Assembly (NCBI GenBank): GCA_900478215.1
Contig: LS483478.1
Coordinates: forward strand, 186,001-250,000
Source: Salmonella enterica subsp. houtenae serovar Houten
GTDB lineage: Bacteria; Pseudomonadota; Gammaproteobacteria; Enterobacterales; Enterobacteriaceae
Direction: 5' to 3'
DNA length: 64,000 nt
Shown here: piece by piece, positions 27,201-35,168 of the stretch
Position numbering within the stretch: position 1 is the first letter of the stretch
Layout of the letters: every line of letters begins with the position of its first letter
Made by a program: the position numbers and the translations under genes
Notes under the pieces: model-generated
What the model was told of the DNA's origin: nothing
What the model saw: only the letters and a program-made list of their open reading frames with translations
Databases searched by the model: none

Positions 27201-27756
27201 AAATGTGGAAGATAACTGGCGTGTGCGCTGGATGACCGGTTATTACTATAAGGTGATTAACGAGAATAACCGCCGCGTTACCGTCGGGCTGAATAATATG
27301 ATCTGGCATTACGACAAGGATTTGAGCGGTTACTCGCTCGGTCAGGGCGGTTATTATAGCCCGCAGGAATACCTGTCGTTTGCGGTGCCGGTGATGTGGC
27401 GGCAGCGTACGGAAAACTGGTCGTGGGAGTTAGGCGGCTCGGTATCCTGGTCGCACTCCCGTACCCGTACCATGCCGCGTTATCCGCTGATGAATTTGAT
27501 CCCGGCGGATTATCAGGAGGATGCGCGTGACCAGACCAACGGCGGCGGCAGCAGCCAGGGATTTGGCTATACCGCGCGGGCGCTCATTGAACGGCGGGTC
27601 ACTGCCAACTGGTTTGTTGGTACGGCTGTCGATATTCAGCAGGCGAAAGACTATACCCCCAGTCATCTGCTGCTGTATGTCCGTTATTCCGCGGCGGGCT
27701 GGCAGGGGGATATGGATTTACCGCCGCAGCCTCTGGTGCCTTACGCTGACTGGTAA
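24214..27756 (+). CDS. bcsC: Cellulose export outer-membrane protein BcsC, with REP-derived N-terminal insert
   Basis: BcsC carries cellulose across the periplasm and outer membrane: a long TPR solenoid (about residues 50-780) followed by an outer-membrane beta-barrel of about 340 residues ending 'PLVPYADW'. The protein has 1180 residues, some 23 more than E. coli BcsC. The extra residues lie between MRKFTLS and the hydrophobic signal core 'WLGLSLGIALTPLANA|A'. They are encoded by a REP-like palindrome (24246-24288), giving a signal peptide of unusual length with many arginines. The start overlaps bcsZ and matches the E. coli start MRKFTL. Whether this longer signal works as well as the short form is unknown. 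Confidence 0.94.
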   Translation: MRKFTLSLMRRLLPDGGINTLPGRRGVSRAWLGLSLGIALTPLANAATSAQQQLLEQVRLGEATHREDLVRQSLYRLELIDPNDPQVIAARFRYLLRQGDSDGAQKRLDRLAQLAPESTAYHSSRTAMQLATPQGRQALQEARLLATTGHTEQAIASYDKLFKGYPPEGELAVEYWTTVAKLPARRHEAINQLQKINTVSPGNNALQNALAQLLFASGRREEGFAVLKQMAKSSTGRGAASAIWYQQIKDLPVSDASVKALQDYLAQFSEGDSVSAARAQLSEQQKQLADPAFRARSQGIAAVNAGEGGNAIAQLQQAVSARQDDSEAVGALGQAYSQRGDRARAVAQFEKALAMAPHSSSRDKWESLLKVNRYWLLIQQGDAALQVHNLAQAARFYQQARAVDNTDSYAVLGLGDVAMARKDNVAAERYYQQTLRMDSGNTNAVRGLANLYRQQSPQKAAEFIASLSASQRRSIDDIERSLENERLTQQAETLESEGKWAQAAELHRRRLALEPGSVWVTYRLSRDLWQAGQHAQADAQMRSLAQQKPNDPEQVYAYGLYLSGSDRDRAALAHLNTLPPSQWNSNIQELANRLQSNQALESANRLRDSGKEREAEALLRQQPPSTRIALTLADWAQQRGDNAAARAAYDAVLAREPGNVDAMLGRVEIDIAQGDNAAARAQLAALPAAQITSINMQRRVALAQLQLGDITAAARTFNRIAPQAKAQPPSMESAMVLRDAADFQAQTGKPQRALETYKDAMVAAAITPVRPQDNDAFTRLTRNDEKDDWLKRGVRSDAAELYRQQDLNVTLAHDYWGSSGTGGYSDLKAHTTMLQVDAPWSDGRAFFRTDKVNMDVGRFSMDADGKYDNNWGTCTLEKCSGHRSQADTGVSVAVGWQNETWRWDIGTTPMGFNVVDVVGGVSYSDDIGPLGYTLNAHRRPISSSLLAFGGQKDATSNTGTKWGGVRASGGGVSLSYDKGEANGVWASLSGDQLSGKNVEDNWRVRWMTGYYYKVINENNRRVTVGLNNMIWHYDKDLSGYSLGQGGYYSPQEYLSFAVPVMWRQRTENWSWELGGSVSWSHSRTRTMPRYPLMNLIPADYQEDARDQTNGGGSSQGFGYTARALIERRVTANWFVGTAVDIQQAKDYTPSHLLLYVRYSAAGWQGDMDLPPQPLVPYADW
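24246..24288. repeat. REP-like palindrome inside the bcsC reading frame
   Basis: Perfect 11-bp inverted repeat CCTTCTGCCGG (24246-24256) and CCGGCAGAAGG (24278-24288) around a 21-base loop containing ATGGCGG. The GCCGGATGGCG core is REP-like. It is translated as part of the BcsC signal region. Confidence 0.75.
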
Positions 27757-27761
27757 TCATT

Positions 27762-27821
27762 GCGTCAGGCCTGCGATTGATATGCGCCGTAGGCCTGATA
27801 AGCGCAGCGCCATCAGGCGTT
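27762..27821. repeat. REP/BIME element after bcsC
   Basis: Contains GCGTCAGGCCTGCG followed by TAGGCCTGATAAGCGCAGCG and CATCAGGCG, that is REP-type units in opposite orientation. It lies between bcsC and pdeK. Confidence 0.7.
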
Positions 27822-27928
27822 ATAATTGACTATTATTCAGAAACGTCCTTTTCAGATACAGCCTCTCTTAATGCCGCTGCAATCGGGTATACTCAGGCGG
27901 CAGTCCGGGATATCCAGGGAGAGTCAAT

Positions 27929-29935
27929 TTGCGCGTCAGCCGCTCGTTAACAATTAAACAGATGGCAATGGTTGCGGCCGTTGTCATGGTGTTTGTTTTT
28001 GTCTTTTGTACGGTTCTGCTGTTCCATCTGGTACAGCAGAACCGCTACAACACGGCTACGCAACTGGAAAGCATCGCGCGATCTGTCCGGGAACCTCTTT
28101 CCTCCGCGATTTTAAAAGCGGATCTCCCCGGCGCGGAAACCATTCTGGAAAGTATTAAGCCTGCGGGTGTGGTAAGTCGCGCCGATGTGGTATTGCCGAA
28201 CCAGTTTCAGGCGCTGCGTAAGCGCTTCATTCCTGAACGCCCCGTCCCGGTTATGGTGACACGTCTCTTCGAACTGCCGGTACAAATTTCTCTACCGGTT
28301 TATTCGCTGGAACGTCCCGCCAATCCGCAACCGCTGGCCTACCTTGTATTACAGGCGGATTCGTACCGGATGTACAAGTTCGTCATGAGCGCGCTCTCTA
28401 CGTTAGTGACCATTTACTTACTTTTATCGCTAATCCTGACGGTGGCCATCGCCTGGTGCGTAAACCGTCTGATCGTGCATCCGCTGCGCAAAATCGCCCG
28501 GGAGCTGAATGACATTCCGCAGCAAGAGCTGATCGGGCATCAGTTGGCGTTGCCGCGTCTGCATCAGGATGATGAAATTGGGATGCTGGTGCGCAGCTAT
28601 AACCTCAACCAGCAGCGTATGCAACGTCAAAGTGAGGAGCAAACGGACAACGCGATGCGTTTTCCGGTTTCCGAGCTGCCTAATAAAGCTTTTTTAATGG
28701 GGCTGCTGGAACAGGTTGTCACCCGCCAACAGACCACCGCGCTTATCATCGTGACGTGCGAAACTTTGCGTGACACGGCAGGCGTGCTGCAGGAAACGCA
28801 GCGTGAGATTCTATTGCTTACGCTGGTTGAGAAGCTGAAGTCGGTGCTGGCGCCGCGCATGGTGCTTACGCAGGTCAGCGGGTATGACTTTGCCATTATC
28901 GCCCACGGCGTAAAAGAGCCGTGGCACGCTATCACATTAGGTCAGCAAATACTTACTATCATTAATGAGCGGCTTCCCATCCAACGTATTCAACTGCGCC
29001 CAAGCTGCAGTATTGGTATCGCGATGTATTATGGCGATCTGACCGCCGACGAGCTCTATGGTCGCGCCGTCTCCGCCGCATTTACCGCGCGCCGAAAAGG
29101 TAAAAATCAGATCCAGTTCTTTGACCCGGCGCAGATGGAGGCTGCTCAACAGCGTCTTACCGAAGAGAGCGATATCCTTACCGCGCTGGATAACCATCAA
29201 TTCGCCATTTGGTTACAGCCGCAGGTCGAGATGCGCAGCGGCAACGTATTAAGCGCCGAAGCTTTGTTACGTATGCAGCAGCCGGACGGTAGCTGGGAAT
29301 TACCGGAGGGGCTGATTGAGCGCATTGAATCCTGCGGCCTGATGGTCACGGTGGGTTATTGGGTGCTGGAAGAGTCCTGTCGCCAGCTTGCCGCCTGGCA
29401 GGAGCGCGGTGTGACATTGCCGCTCTCCGTCAATCTTTCCGCGTTACAGCTCATGCACCCAGGCATGGTGTCGGAGCTGCTGGAATTGTTAAACCGCTAT
29501 CGTATTCAACCGGGTACGCTGATTCTTGAGGTCACGGAAAGCCGCCGTATCGACGATCCGCACGCAGCCGTCGCCATCTTACGTCCGTTACGTAATGCTG
29601 GCGTGCGTATCGCCCTGGATGATTTTGGCATGGGCTACGCGGGGCTGCGCCAGTTACAGCATATGAAATCGCTACCGGTCGATATCCTTAAAATTGATAA
29701 AATGTTTGTCGATGGGTTACCGGATGATCACAGTATGGTGACGGCGATTATCCTCATGGCCCGCAGTCTTCATTTACAATTGATTGCCGAGGGTGTGGAG
29801 AACGAGGCGCAGCGCGCATGGCTGGAACAGGCGGGAGTCGACGTGGCGCAAGGCTTCCTGTTTGCTCGGCCCGTTCCCGCGGATATCTTTGAAGAACGGT
29901 ATCTACCGCACGTAAATCCTGATTACAAAAGTTAA
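27929..29935 (+). CDS. pdeK: c-di-GMP phosphodiesterase PdeK (YhjK), HAMP-GGDEF(degenerate)-EAL
   Basis: A 668-residue inner-membrane protein. Membrane helices at about 12-35 and 153-180 enclose a periplasmic sensor of about 115 residues. A HAMP linker, a GGDEF domain and an EAL domain follow. The GGDEF signature is SGYDF at 317-321, so cyclase activity is not expected. The EAL domain keeps EAL at 444-446, LEVTES, DDFGMGYAG with Asp564-Asp565, LKIDK and EGVEN, so it should hydrolyse c-di-GMP. The start is TTG, supported by GGGAG at 27917-27921 with good spacing. Its place beside the cellulose operon suggests local control of cellulose synthase. Confidence 0.92.
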   Translation: MRVSRSLTIKQMAMVAAVVMVFVFVFCTVLLFHLVQQNRYNTATQLESIARSVREPLSSAILKADLPGAETILESIKPAGVVSRADVVLPNQFQALRKRFIPERPVPVMVTRLFELPVQISLPVYSLERPANPQPLAYLVLQADSYRMYKFVMSALSTLVTIYLLLSLILTVAIAWCVNRLIVHPLRKIARELNDIPQQELIGHQLALPRLHQDDEIGMLVRSYNLNQQRMQRQSEEQTDNAMRFPVSELPNKAFLMGLLEQVVTRQQTTALIIVTCETLRDTAGVLQETQREILLLTLVEKLKSVLAPRMVLTQVSGYDFAIIAHGVKEPWHAITLGQQILTIINERLPIQRIQLRPSCSIGIAMYYGDLTADELYGRAVSAAFTARRKGKNQIQFFDPAQMEAAQQRLTEESDILTALDNHQFAIWLQPQVEMRSGNVLSAEALLRMQQPDGSWELPEGLIERIESCGLMVTVGYWVLEESCRQLAAWQERGVTLPLSVNLSALQLMHPGMVSELLELLNRYRIQPGTLILEVTESRRIDDPHAAVAILRPLRNAGVRIALDDFGMGYAGLRQLQHMKSLPVDILKIDKMFVDGLPDDHSMVTAIILMARSLHLQLIAEGVENEAQRAWLEQAGVDVAQGFLFARPVPADIFEERYLPHVNPDYKS

Positions 29936-30037
29936 AAAAGGTCTCGCTTGTGCGAGCCAGCTCAAACTTTTTAACATTTTTGTTTCAATTATGATCCTGA
30001 CGCATTTCTGTCATGTTGTGTGGGTGTTATTTTAAGG

Positions 30038-30076
30038 CCGCAGGTTACTCATAACCTTACAAGACCTGTGGTTTTT
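30038..30076 (+). promoter_or_regulatory. Attenuator-like hairpins in the dctA leader
   Basis: CCGCAGGT (30038-30045) can pair with ACCTGTGG (30064-30071), directly followed by TTTTT: a terminator shape ending only five bases before the ribosome site AAGGA. A competing hairpin AGGTTA/TAACCT (30042-30047 with 30052-30057) uses the same bases and would prevent the first. This resembles an attenuator, but no leader peptide is evident. Confidence 0.45.
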
Positions 30077-30092
30077 ACTTCAAGGACACCCT

Positions 30093-31379
30093 ATGAAAAC
30101 CTCTCTGTTCAAAAGTCTTTATTTTCAGGTCCTGACAGCAATCGCCATTGGTATTCTCCTTGGCCATTACTATCCTGAACTGGGCGCACAAATGAAACCG
30201 CTTGGCGACGCGTTCGTTAAGCTCATTAAGATGATTATCGCTCCTGTCATTTTCTGTACTGTCGTGACGGGCATCGCAGGCATGGAAAGCATGAAAGCGG
30301 TGGGCCGTACTGGCGCGGTAGCGCTGCTTTACTTTGAAATTGTCAGTACGATTGCGCTGATTATCGGTCTTATCATCGTCAACGTCGTGCAGCCTGGCGC
30401 CGGGATGAACGTCGATCCGGCAACGCTGGATGCGCAGGCCGTGGCCGTTTATGCCGCACAGGCCAAGGAGCAGGGCATTATCGCCTTTCTGATGGATGTC
30501 ATACCGGGCAGCGTGATCGGCGCGTTTGCCAGCGGCAACATTCTGCAGGTCTTACTGTTTGCGGTATTGTTTGGTTTTGCGCTGCACCGTTTGGGCAGCA
30601 AAGGCCAGCTAATTTTCAATGTGATTGAGAGTTTTTCGCAGGTCATTTTCGGCATCATCAATATGATCATGCGCCTGGCGCCGATTGGCGCATTTGGCGC
30701 GATGGCCTTCACCATCGGTAAATACGGCGTCGGTTCTCTGGTGCAACTGGGACAGCTCATTATCTGCTTCTATATCACCTGTATTCTCTTCGTGGTGGTG
30801 GTGCTGGGGACGATTGCACGGGTAACGGGCTTTAGCATTTTTAAATTTATTCGCTATATCCGGGAAGAATTACTCATTGTGCTCGGCACCTCCTCTTCCG
30901 AGTCAGCGTTGCCACGTATGCTCGATAAGATGGAAAAACTGGGGTGCCGTAAGTCGGTGGTTGGACTGGTGATCCCGACGGGGTATTCGTTCAACCTCGA
31001 TGGCACCTCTATCTACCTGACGATGGCGGCGGTGTTTATCGCCCAGGCGACCAACAGCCATATGGATATCTTCCACCAGATAACGTTACTGGTCGTGCTG
31101 CTGCTATCGTCAAAAGGCGCCGCGGGCGTGACCGGAAGCGGCTTTATCGTGCTGGCGGCCACTATCTCCGCCGTGGGCCATTTACCGGTTGCGGGACTGG
31201 CGTTAATCCTTGGTATCGACCGCTTTATGTCCGAAGCGCGCGCGCTGACCAACCTGGTGGGCAACGGCGTGGCGACGGTGGTAGTTGCCAAATGGGTGAA
31301 AGAGTTAGATCACCAAAAGCTGGACGATGTGCTTAATAATCGTGCGCCGGATGGCAAAACGCACGAAATTTCCTCCTAA
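30093..31379 (+). CDS. dctA: C4-dicarboxylate transporter DctA
   Basis: A 428-residue inner-membrane cation symporter that imports succinate, fumarate, malate and also orotate for aerobic growth. It belongs to the DAACS (glutamate/dicarboxylate) family, with the serine-rich re-entrant loop 'GTSSSESALPRM' and the transport-site motif 'GYSFNLDGTSIYL'. The start has AAGGA six bases upstream. It is transcribed alone; in E. coli it is under DcuSR and CRP control. A hairpin with T run in the leader suggests an extra layer of control here. Confidence 0.97.
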   Translation: MKTSLFKSLYFQVLTAIAIGILLGHYYPELGAQMKPLGDAFVKLIKMIIAPVIFCTVVTGIAGMESMKAVGRTGAVALLYFEIVSTIALIIGLIIVNVVQPGAGMNVDPATLDAQAVAVYAAQAKEQGIIAFLMDVIPGSVIGAFASGNILQVLLFAVLFGFALHRLGSKGQLIFNVIESFSQVIFGIINMIMRLAPIGAFGAMAFTIGKYGVGSLVQLGQLIICFYITCILFVVVVLGTIARVTGFSIFKFIRYIREELLIVLGTSSSESALPRMLDKMEKLGCRKSVVGLVIPTGYSFNLDGTSIYLTMAAVFIAQATNSHMDIFHQITLLVVLLLSSKGAAGVTGSGFIVLAATISAVGHLPVAGLALILGIDRFMSEARALTNLVGNGVATVVVAKWVKELDHQKLDDVLNNRAPDGKTHEISS

Positions 31380-31393
31380 TCTCGCCACTTATG

Positions 31394-31424
31394 CCCGTAG
31401 TCCCTTCCAGGACTGCGGGTGTTT
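31394..31424 (+). terminator. Probable dctA terminator
   Basis: CCCGTAGTCC (31394-31403) pairs with GGACTGCGGG (31410-31419) with one G-T pair. The following T run is poor (TGTTTG), so termination strength is uncertain. Confidence 0.5.
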
Positions 31425-31598
31425 GCGCATAATTGACCCCTGCGCCCAAAGCATACAGCATGATGCTTAGGGATTATTTCACTTCTTCCGTGACATTTTT
31501 AGGTTCTTGCGGTCTAACACGAAGTGTTTTTACGTCATATTCAGGCATCCCTGCCGGGGCTGTCTTTTTATTACCAGGATTGTTGATCAGGGGTTCAC

Positions 31599-33086
31599 AT
31601 GCAGGGCACAAAAATTCGACTCTTAGCGGGCAGTCTGTTGATGTTGGCCTCTGCCGGCTATGTGCAGGCAGATGCGCTCCAGCCCGATCCGGCATGGCAA
31701 CAGGGGACGCTGGCTAATGGGTTACAGTGGCAAGTGTTGGCTACGCCTCAGCGCCCCAGCGATCGTATTGAAGTTCGTCTACAGGTTAATACCGGTTCGC
31801 TCACCGAAAGTACGCAACAGAGCGGGTTCAGCCATGCGATTCCCCGTATCGCGCTGACGCAAAGCGGTGGTCTGGACGCCGCTCAGGCACGTTCATTATG
31901 GCAGCAAGGGTTTGATCCTAAACGTCCCATGCCGCCCGTTATTGTTTCTTATGATTCCACGCTCTATAACCTCAGTTTACCCAATAACCGTAACGATCTG
32001 CTGAAAGAAGCGCTGACCTATCTGGCTAACGTCTCCGGTAAATTAACCATTACGCCAGAGACGGTGAATCATGCGTTAAGCAGCGAAGATATGGTCGCGA
32101 CGTGGCCGGCAGATACGAAAGAGGGCTGGTGGCGCTATCGGCTGAAAGGGTCGGCGTTATTGGGGCACGATCCCGCGGAACCGTTAAAGCAGCCGGTAGA
32201 CGCAGCCAAAATTCAGGCTTTCTATGAAAAATGGTACACCCCGGATGCCATGACGCTGATTATTGTCGGCAACATTGATGCGCGCTCCGTCGCCGAGCAG
32301 ATCAATAAAACGTTCGGTACGCTGAAAGGTAAACGCGAAGCGCCCGCTCCGGTGCCGACGCTTTCGCCGCTGCGGGCGGAATCAGTGAGCATCATGACCG
32401 ATGCGGTGCGCCAGGATCGCCTCTCCATTATGTGGGATACGCCGTGGCAACCGATTCGCGAATCGGCGGCGCTGTTGCGCTACTGGCAGGCGGATCTGGC
32501 GCGCGAAGCGCTGTTCTGGCATATCCAGCAGGAGCTCACTAAAAATAACGCGAAAGATATTGGTCTGGGTTTTGACTGCCGGGTTCTGTTTCTGCGCGCC
32601 CAGTGCGCCATCAATATTGAATCACCTCATGATAAGCTCAATACCAATTTGAGTCTGGTAGCGAATGAACTGGCGAAAGTACGCGATAAGGGTTTGTCGG
32701 AAGAGGAGTTTACTGCTCTGGTGGCGCAGAAGAATCTCGAATTGCAAAAGCTGTTCGCGACCTACGCTCGTACCGATACCGATATTTTGATTGGGCAGCG
32801 TATGCGCTCGCTGCAAAATCAGGTGGTGGATATCGCGCCGGAGCAGTATCAGAAGTTACGCCAGAATTTCCTCAACGGCCTGACCGTCGATATGCTCAAT
32901 CAGAATCTACGTCAGCAGCTATCGCAGGAGATGGCGTTAATTTTGCTGCAGCCGCAAGGCGAGCCGGAGTTTAATATGAAGGCGTTAAAGGCGACGTGGG
33001 ATGACATCATGGCTCCGGCGCCAGCCGCCGCTGTTGAAATGGATGAGGCGCATCCGGCAGTGACGGATACGCCAGCGGCACAGTAA
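31599..33086 (+). CDS. yhjJ: M16-family zinc-protease-like periplasmic protein YhjJ
   Basis: A 495-residue exported protein with a signal peptide ending 'SAGYVQA|DALQ'. It has the two-domain architecture of M16 (pitrilysin/insulinase) peptidases, including 'FYEKWYTPDAMTLIIVGNID'. The zinc motif HxxEH is not present: the expected place reads SGFSHAIPRIALT, so one His remains and the Glu and second His are gone. Proteolysis is therefore unlikely; a binding or scaffold role is possible. Function is unknown in E. coli as well. It stands alone between dctA and the convergent kdgK, with REP sequence after it. Confidence 0.88.
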   Translation: MQGTKIRLLAGSLLMLASAGYVQADALQPDPAWQQGTLANGLQWQVLATPQRPSDRIEVRLQVNTGSLTESTQQSGFSHAIPRIALTQSGGLDAAQARSLWQQGFDPKRPMPPVIVSYDSTLYNLSLPNNRNDLLKEALTYLANVSGKLTITPETVNHALSSEDMVATWPADTKEGWWRYRLKGSALLGHDPAEPLKQPVDAAKIQAFYEKWYTPDAMTLIIVGNIDARSVAEQINKTFGTLKGKREAPAPVPTLSPLRAESVSIMTDAVRQDRLSIMWDTPWQPIRESAALLRYWQADLAREALFWHIQQELTKNNAKDIGLGFDCRVLFLRAQCAINIESPHDKLNTNLSLVANELAKVRDKGLSEEEFTALVAQKNLELQKLFATYARTDTDILIGQRMRSLQNQVVDIAPEQYQKLRQNFLNGLTVDMLNQNLRQQLSQEMALILLQPQGEPEFNMKALKATWDDIMAPAPAAAVEMDEAHPAVTDTPAAQ

Positions 33087-33092
33087 TCTGTC

Positions 33093-33126
33093 GCCCGTAG
33101 GCCCGGTAAGCGAAGCGCCACCGGGC
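33093..33126. repeat. REP-type palindrome between yhjJ and kdgK
   Basis: GCCCGTAGGCCCGGTAAGCG followed by GCGCCACCGGGC, a REP-like unit with CCCGGT/ACCGGG arms, lying between two convergent genes. Confidence 0.7.
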
Positions 33127-33134
33127 AGAATGAT

Positions 33135-34064
33135 TTACTGCGGCATCGCATCGTGTGGAATAATCGCTCCACGGTACTGAATCACCGTGCTGGCCGTCAG
33201 GTGCCCGCGCTTCGCGGCATCTGTCGCGCTGCCGCCTGTCAAACGAACGGCCAGATAACCGGCGCTGAAGGAGTCGCCTGCGGCAGTGGTGTCTATCACT
33301 TTCTCTTTCGGGAGTTTGACCGCCGGAACGTCAATGAGCGCCTCGCCCTGAATCGAGACCAGGCAAGAGTCCGCCCCGCGTTTTACCACCACTTCCTGTA
33401 CGCCTGCCGTATGGGTGCGGGCAATGACCTCTTCCACCGGTTGCTTACCCCATAGCGCGTCTTCATCGTCCAGCGTCAGGAAGGCGATATCGGTACATTC
33501 CAGCATCTTTTGATAGACTTGCTGCGTCTCTTCGCGGCTGGTCCATAAACGCGGGCGATAGTTATTATCAAAAATTACTTTCCCGCCGTTGGCACGACAT
33601 TCACGTAATAAAGACAGCAGCTTATCACGGCTGGCCGGGCTTAAAATCGCGAGGCTGATGCCGCTCAGGTAGAGATAGTCGAAGGTTGCCAGCGACTTAC
33701 AGATAGCCGCCGTCTGCTCGCTCTCCAGCCAGAATTTCGCCGCCGCTTCGTTACGCCAGTAGTAGAAGGTACGTTCGCCAGTGTCGTCGGTTTCAATGTA
33801 ATAGAGACCGGGCAGACGATTTTCCATCCGCTGCGTTAGCGATGTATCCACATTTTCATGCTGCCACGCCTCCAGCATCTGTTGGCTGAAACTATCGGTG
33901 CCCAGCGCCGTCACATAGTGAACGGCCAGGGCGGCGGAATCGACCTGACGGGCAATATAAACGGAGGTATTCAACGTGTCGCCGCCGAAGCCGCGCTGGA
34001 CATCAGCGCCTTTCTGCGACAGCTCAATCATGCATTCGCCAATCACGGCAATCTTTTTAGACAT
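33135..34064 (-). CDS. kdgK: 2-dehydro-3-deoxygluconokinase (KDG kinase)
   Basis: KdgK phosphorylates 2-keto-3-deoxygluconate to KDPG in hexuronate and pectin-product breakdown, feeding the Entner-Doudoroff aldolase. The 309-residue protein is a PfkB-family sugar kinase. The N-terminal 'GECMIELSQKG' and the C-terminal signature 'DTTAAGDSFSAGYLA', with the catalytic Asp in AAGDSF, are both seen. Length equals the E. coli enzyme. A KdgR-type operator lies 66-84 bases upstream of the start, so induction by KDG through KdgR is likely. Confidence 0.96.
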   Translation of the reverse strand: MSKKIAVIGECMIELSQKGADVQRGFGGDTLNTSVYIARQVDSAALAVHYVTALGTDSFSQQMLEAWQHENVDTSLTQRMENRLPGLYYIETDDTGERTFYYWRNEAAAKFWLESEQTAAICKSLATFDYLYLSGISLAILSPASRDKLLSLLRECRANGGKVIFDNNYRPRLWTSREETQQVYQKMLECTDIAFLTLDDEDALWGKQPVEEVIARTHTAGVQEVVVKRGADSCLVSIQGEALIDVPAVKLPKEKVIDTTAAGDSFSAGYLAVRLTGGSATDAAKRGHLTASTVIQYRGAIIPHDAMPQ

Positions 34065-34129
34065 AGTCGTGAACCTGATCTGTAAAAATTAGCGTTAGTG
34101 TGCGCTGTGGAGGTTTAGTGGTCAATCAT

Positions 34130-34148
34130 ATTAAAACATCGTTCCATT
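34130..34148 (-). promoter_or_regulatory. Candidate KdgR operator upstream of kdgK
   Basis: The sequence ATTAAAACATCGTTCCATT agrees at 15 of 19 positions with the KdgR box AATGAAACATTGTTTCATT as I recall it, and is itself an imperfect palindrome. KdgR represses kdgK in enterobacteria. Confidence 0.65.
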
Positions 34149-34216
34149 ATTTTTTGAGCAAGAACGTATTTCTACCAGGTTTTCATGATGGTTTTCATTT
34201 TGCCAGGGACCGAGGG

Positions 34217-34243
34217 TAAAGTTCTCTGCCTGAACGCCGATAA
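34217..34243 (+). promoter_or_regulatory. FliA (sigma-28) promoter of pdeH
   Basis: TAAAGTTC at 34217-34224, an 11-base spacer, then GCCGATAA at 34236-34243. This matches the flagellar sigma-28 consensus (TAAAGTTT-N11-GCCGATAA) at all but one base. It places pdeH among the class 3 flagellar genes. Confidence 0.92.
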
Positions 34244-34291
34244 CCTTTGACGAGTCCGGACAGTCACACTCCCATTAACAGGACAACTGAG

Positions 34292-35059
34292 ATGATAAAG
34301 CAGGTTATCCAGCAGCTACGCGTTCCTGATGCAGGTATCGAGAACTTGCAGGAACGGCGCTATTGGCTGCAATGCGAGCGTGCCTATACTTACCAGCCGA
34401 TATACCAGACGAATGGCCGTCTGATGGCGGTTGAACTTCTGACTGTCGTAACCCATCCTGATAACCCTTCCAGACGTATTGCCCCGGATCGTTACTTCGC
34501 GGAATTAGCGGTTCGACACCGCATTGACGTAGTGAAAGAACAACTTCATCAGCTTGAACAAAAAGCGGATTTTTTCACTCGCCATCACTTATTGGCATCA
34601 GTCAATGTCGACGGCCCTACGCTGATTGCCATGCGACGACAGCCGGATATTCTGGCAACGATGGCGCGCTTACCCTGGCTGCGTTTCGAGCTGGTGGAAC
34701 ATATTCGTTTGCCAAAAGATTCCTCTTTCGCCTCGATGTGTGAGTTCGGCCCGCTGTGGCTGGATGATTTTGGTACTGGTATGGCCAACTTTTCAGCGCT
34801 GAGCGAAGTGCGGTATGACTACATTAAAGTGGCGCGAGATCTGTTCGTCATGCTGCGTCAGACCCCGGAGGGGCGCAACCTGTTCATTCTGCTGCTGCAA
34901 CTGATGAACCGCTACTGCCGCGGCGTTATTGTCGAGGGCGTGGAGACGCTGGAAGAGTGGCGTGATGTGCAGAGCTCGCCCGCCTTTGCCGCCCAGGGCT
35001 ATTTTCTTTCCCGACCCGTGCCGCTGATATCGCTCGAAGAGGCGATTCTGACCCTGTAA
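34292..35059 (+). CDS. pdeH: c-di-GMP phosphodiesterase PdeH (YhjH)
   Basis: A stand-alone EAL-domain enzyme of 255 residues that lowers c-di-GMP so that flagella can turn freely and curli and cellulose stay off. The catalytic signature reads ELL at 48-50 rather than EAL, as in the E. coli protein. The other motifs are intact: 'ELVEH', DDFGTG with Asp158-Asp159, 'YIKVARD' and EGVET. I start it at the ATG 34292 with AGGA at 34280-34283. A TTG at 34247 would fall at the predicted transcription start and is not credible. The FliA promoter just upstream shows flagellar control. Confidence 0.95.
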   Translation: MIKQVIQQLRVPDAGIENLQERRYWLQCERAYTYQPIYQTNGRLMAVELLTVVTHPDNPSRRIAPDRYFAELAVRHRIDVVKEQLHQLEQKADFFTRHHLLASVNVDGPTLIAMRRQPDILATMARLPWLRFELVEHIRLPKDSSFASMCEFGPLWLDDFGTGMANFSALSEVRYDYIKVARDLFVMLRQTPEGRNLFILLLQLMNRYCRGVIVEGVETLEEWRDVQSSPAFAAQGYFLSRPVPLISLEEAILTL

Positions 35060-35168
35060 CGCCAGACTGTTCCCGTAATACATGGTATTACGCGGCGCGG
35101 TCATCCTCCCTTTTCGTCTGGCTGGACTATCTTTAGGACAGGCAAGGGAAGAAGTGAGGAAATAACAC

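Noticed and set aside
29936..29975. Possible terminator after pdeK (CTCGC-TTGT-GCGAG)
   Set aside because: The stem has only five pairs and the T run is separated from it by about 15 bases.
34247..34291. Upstream TTG start for pdeH
   Set aside because: It lies at the predicted FliA transcription start, so no leader would remain; the ATG at 34292 has AGGA.
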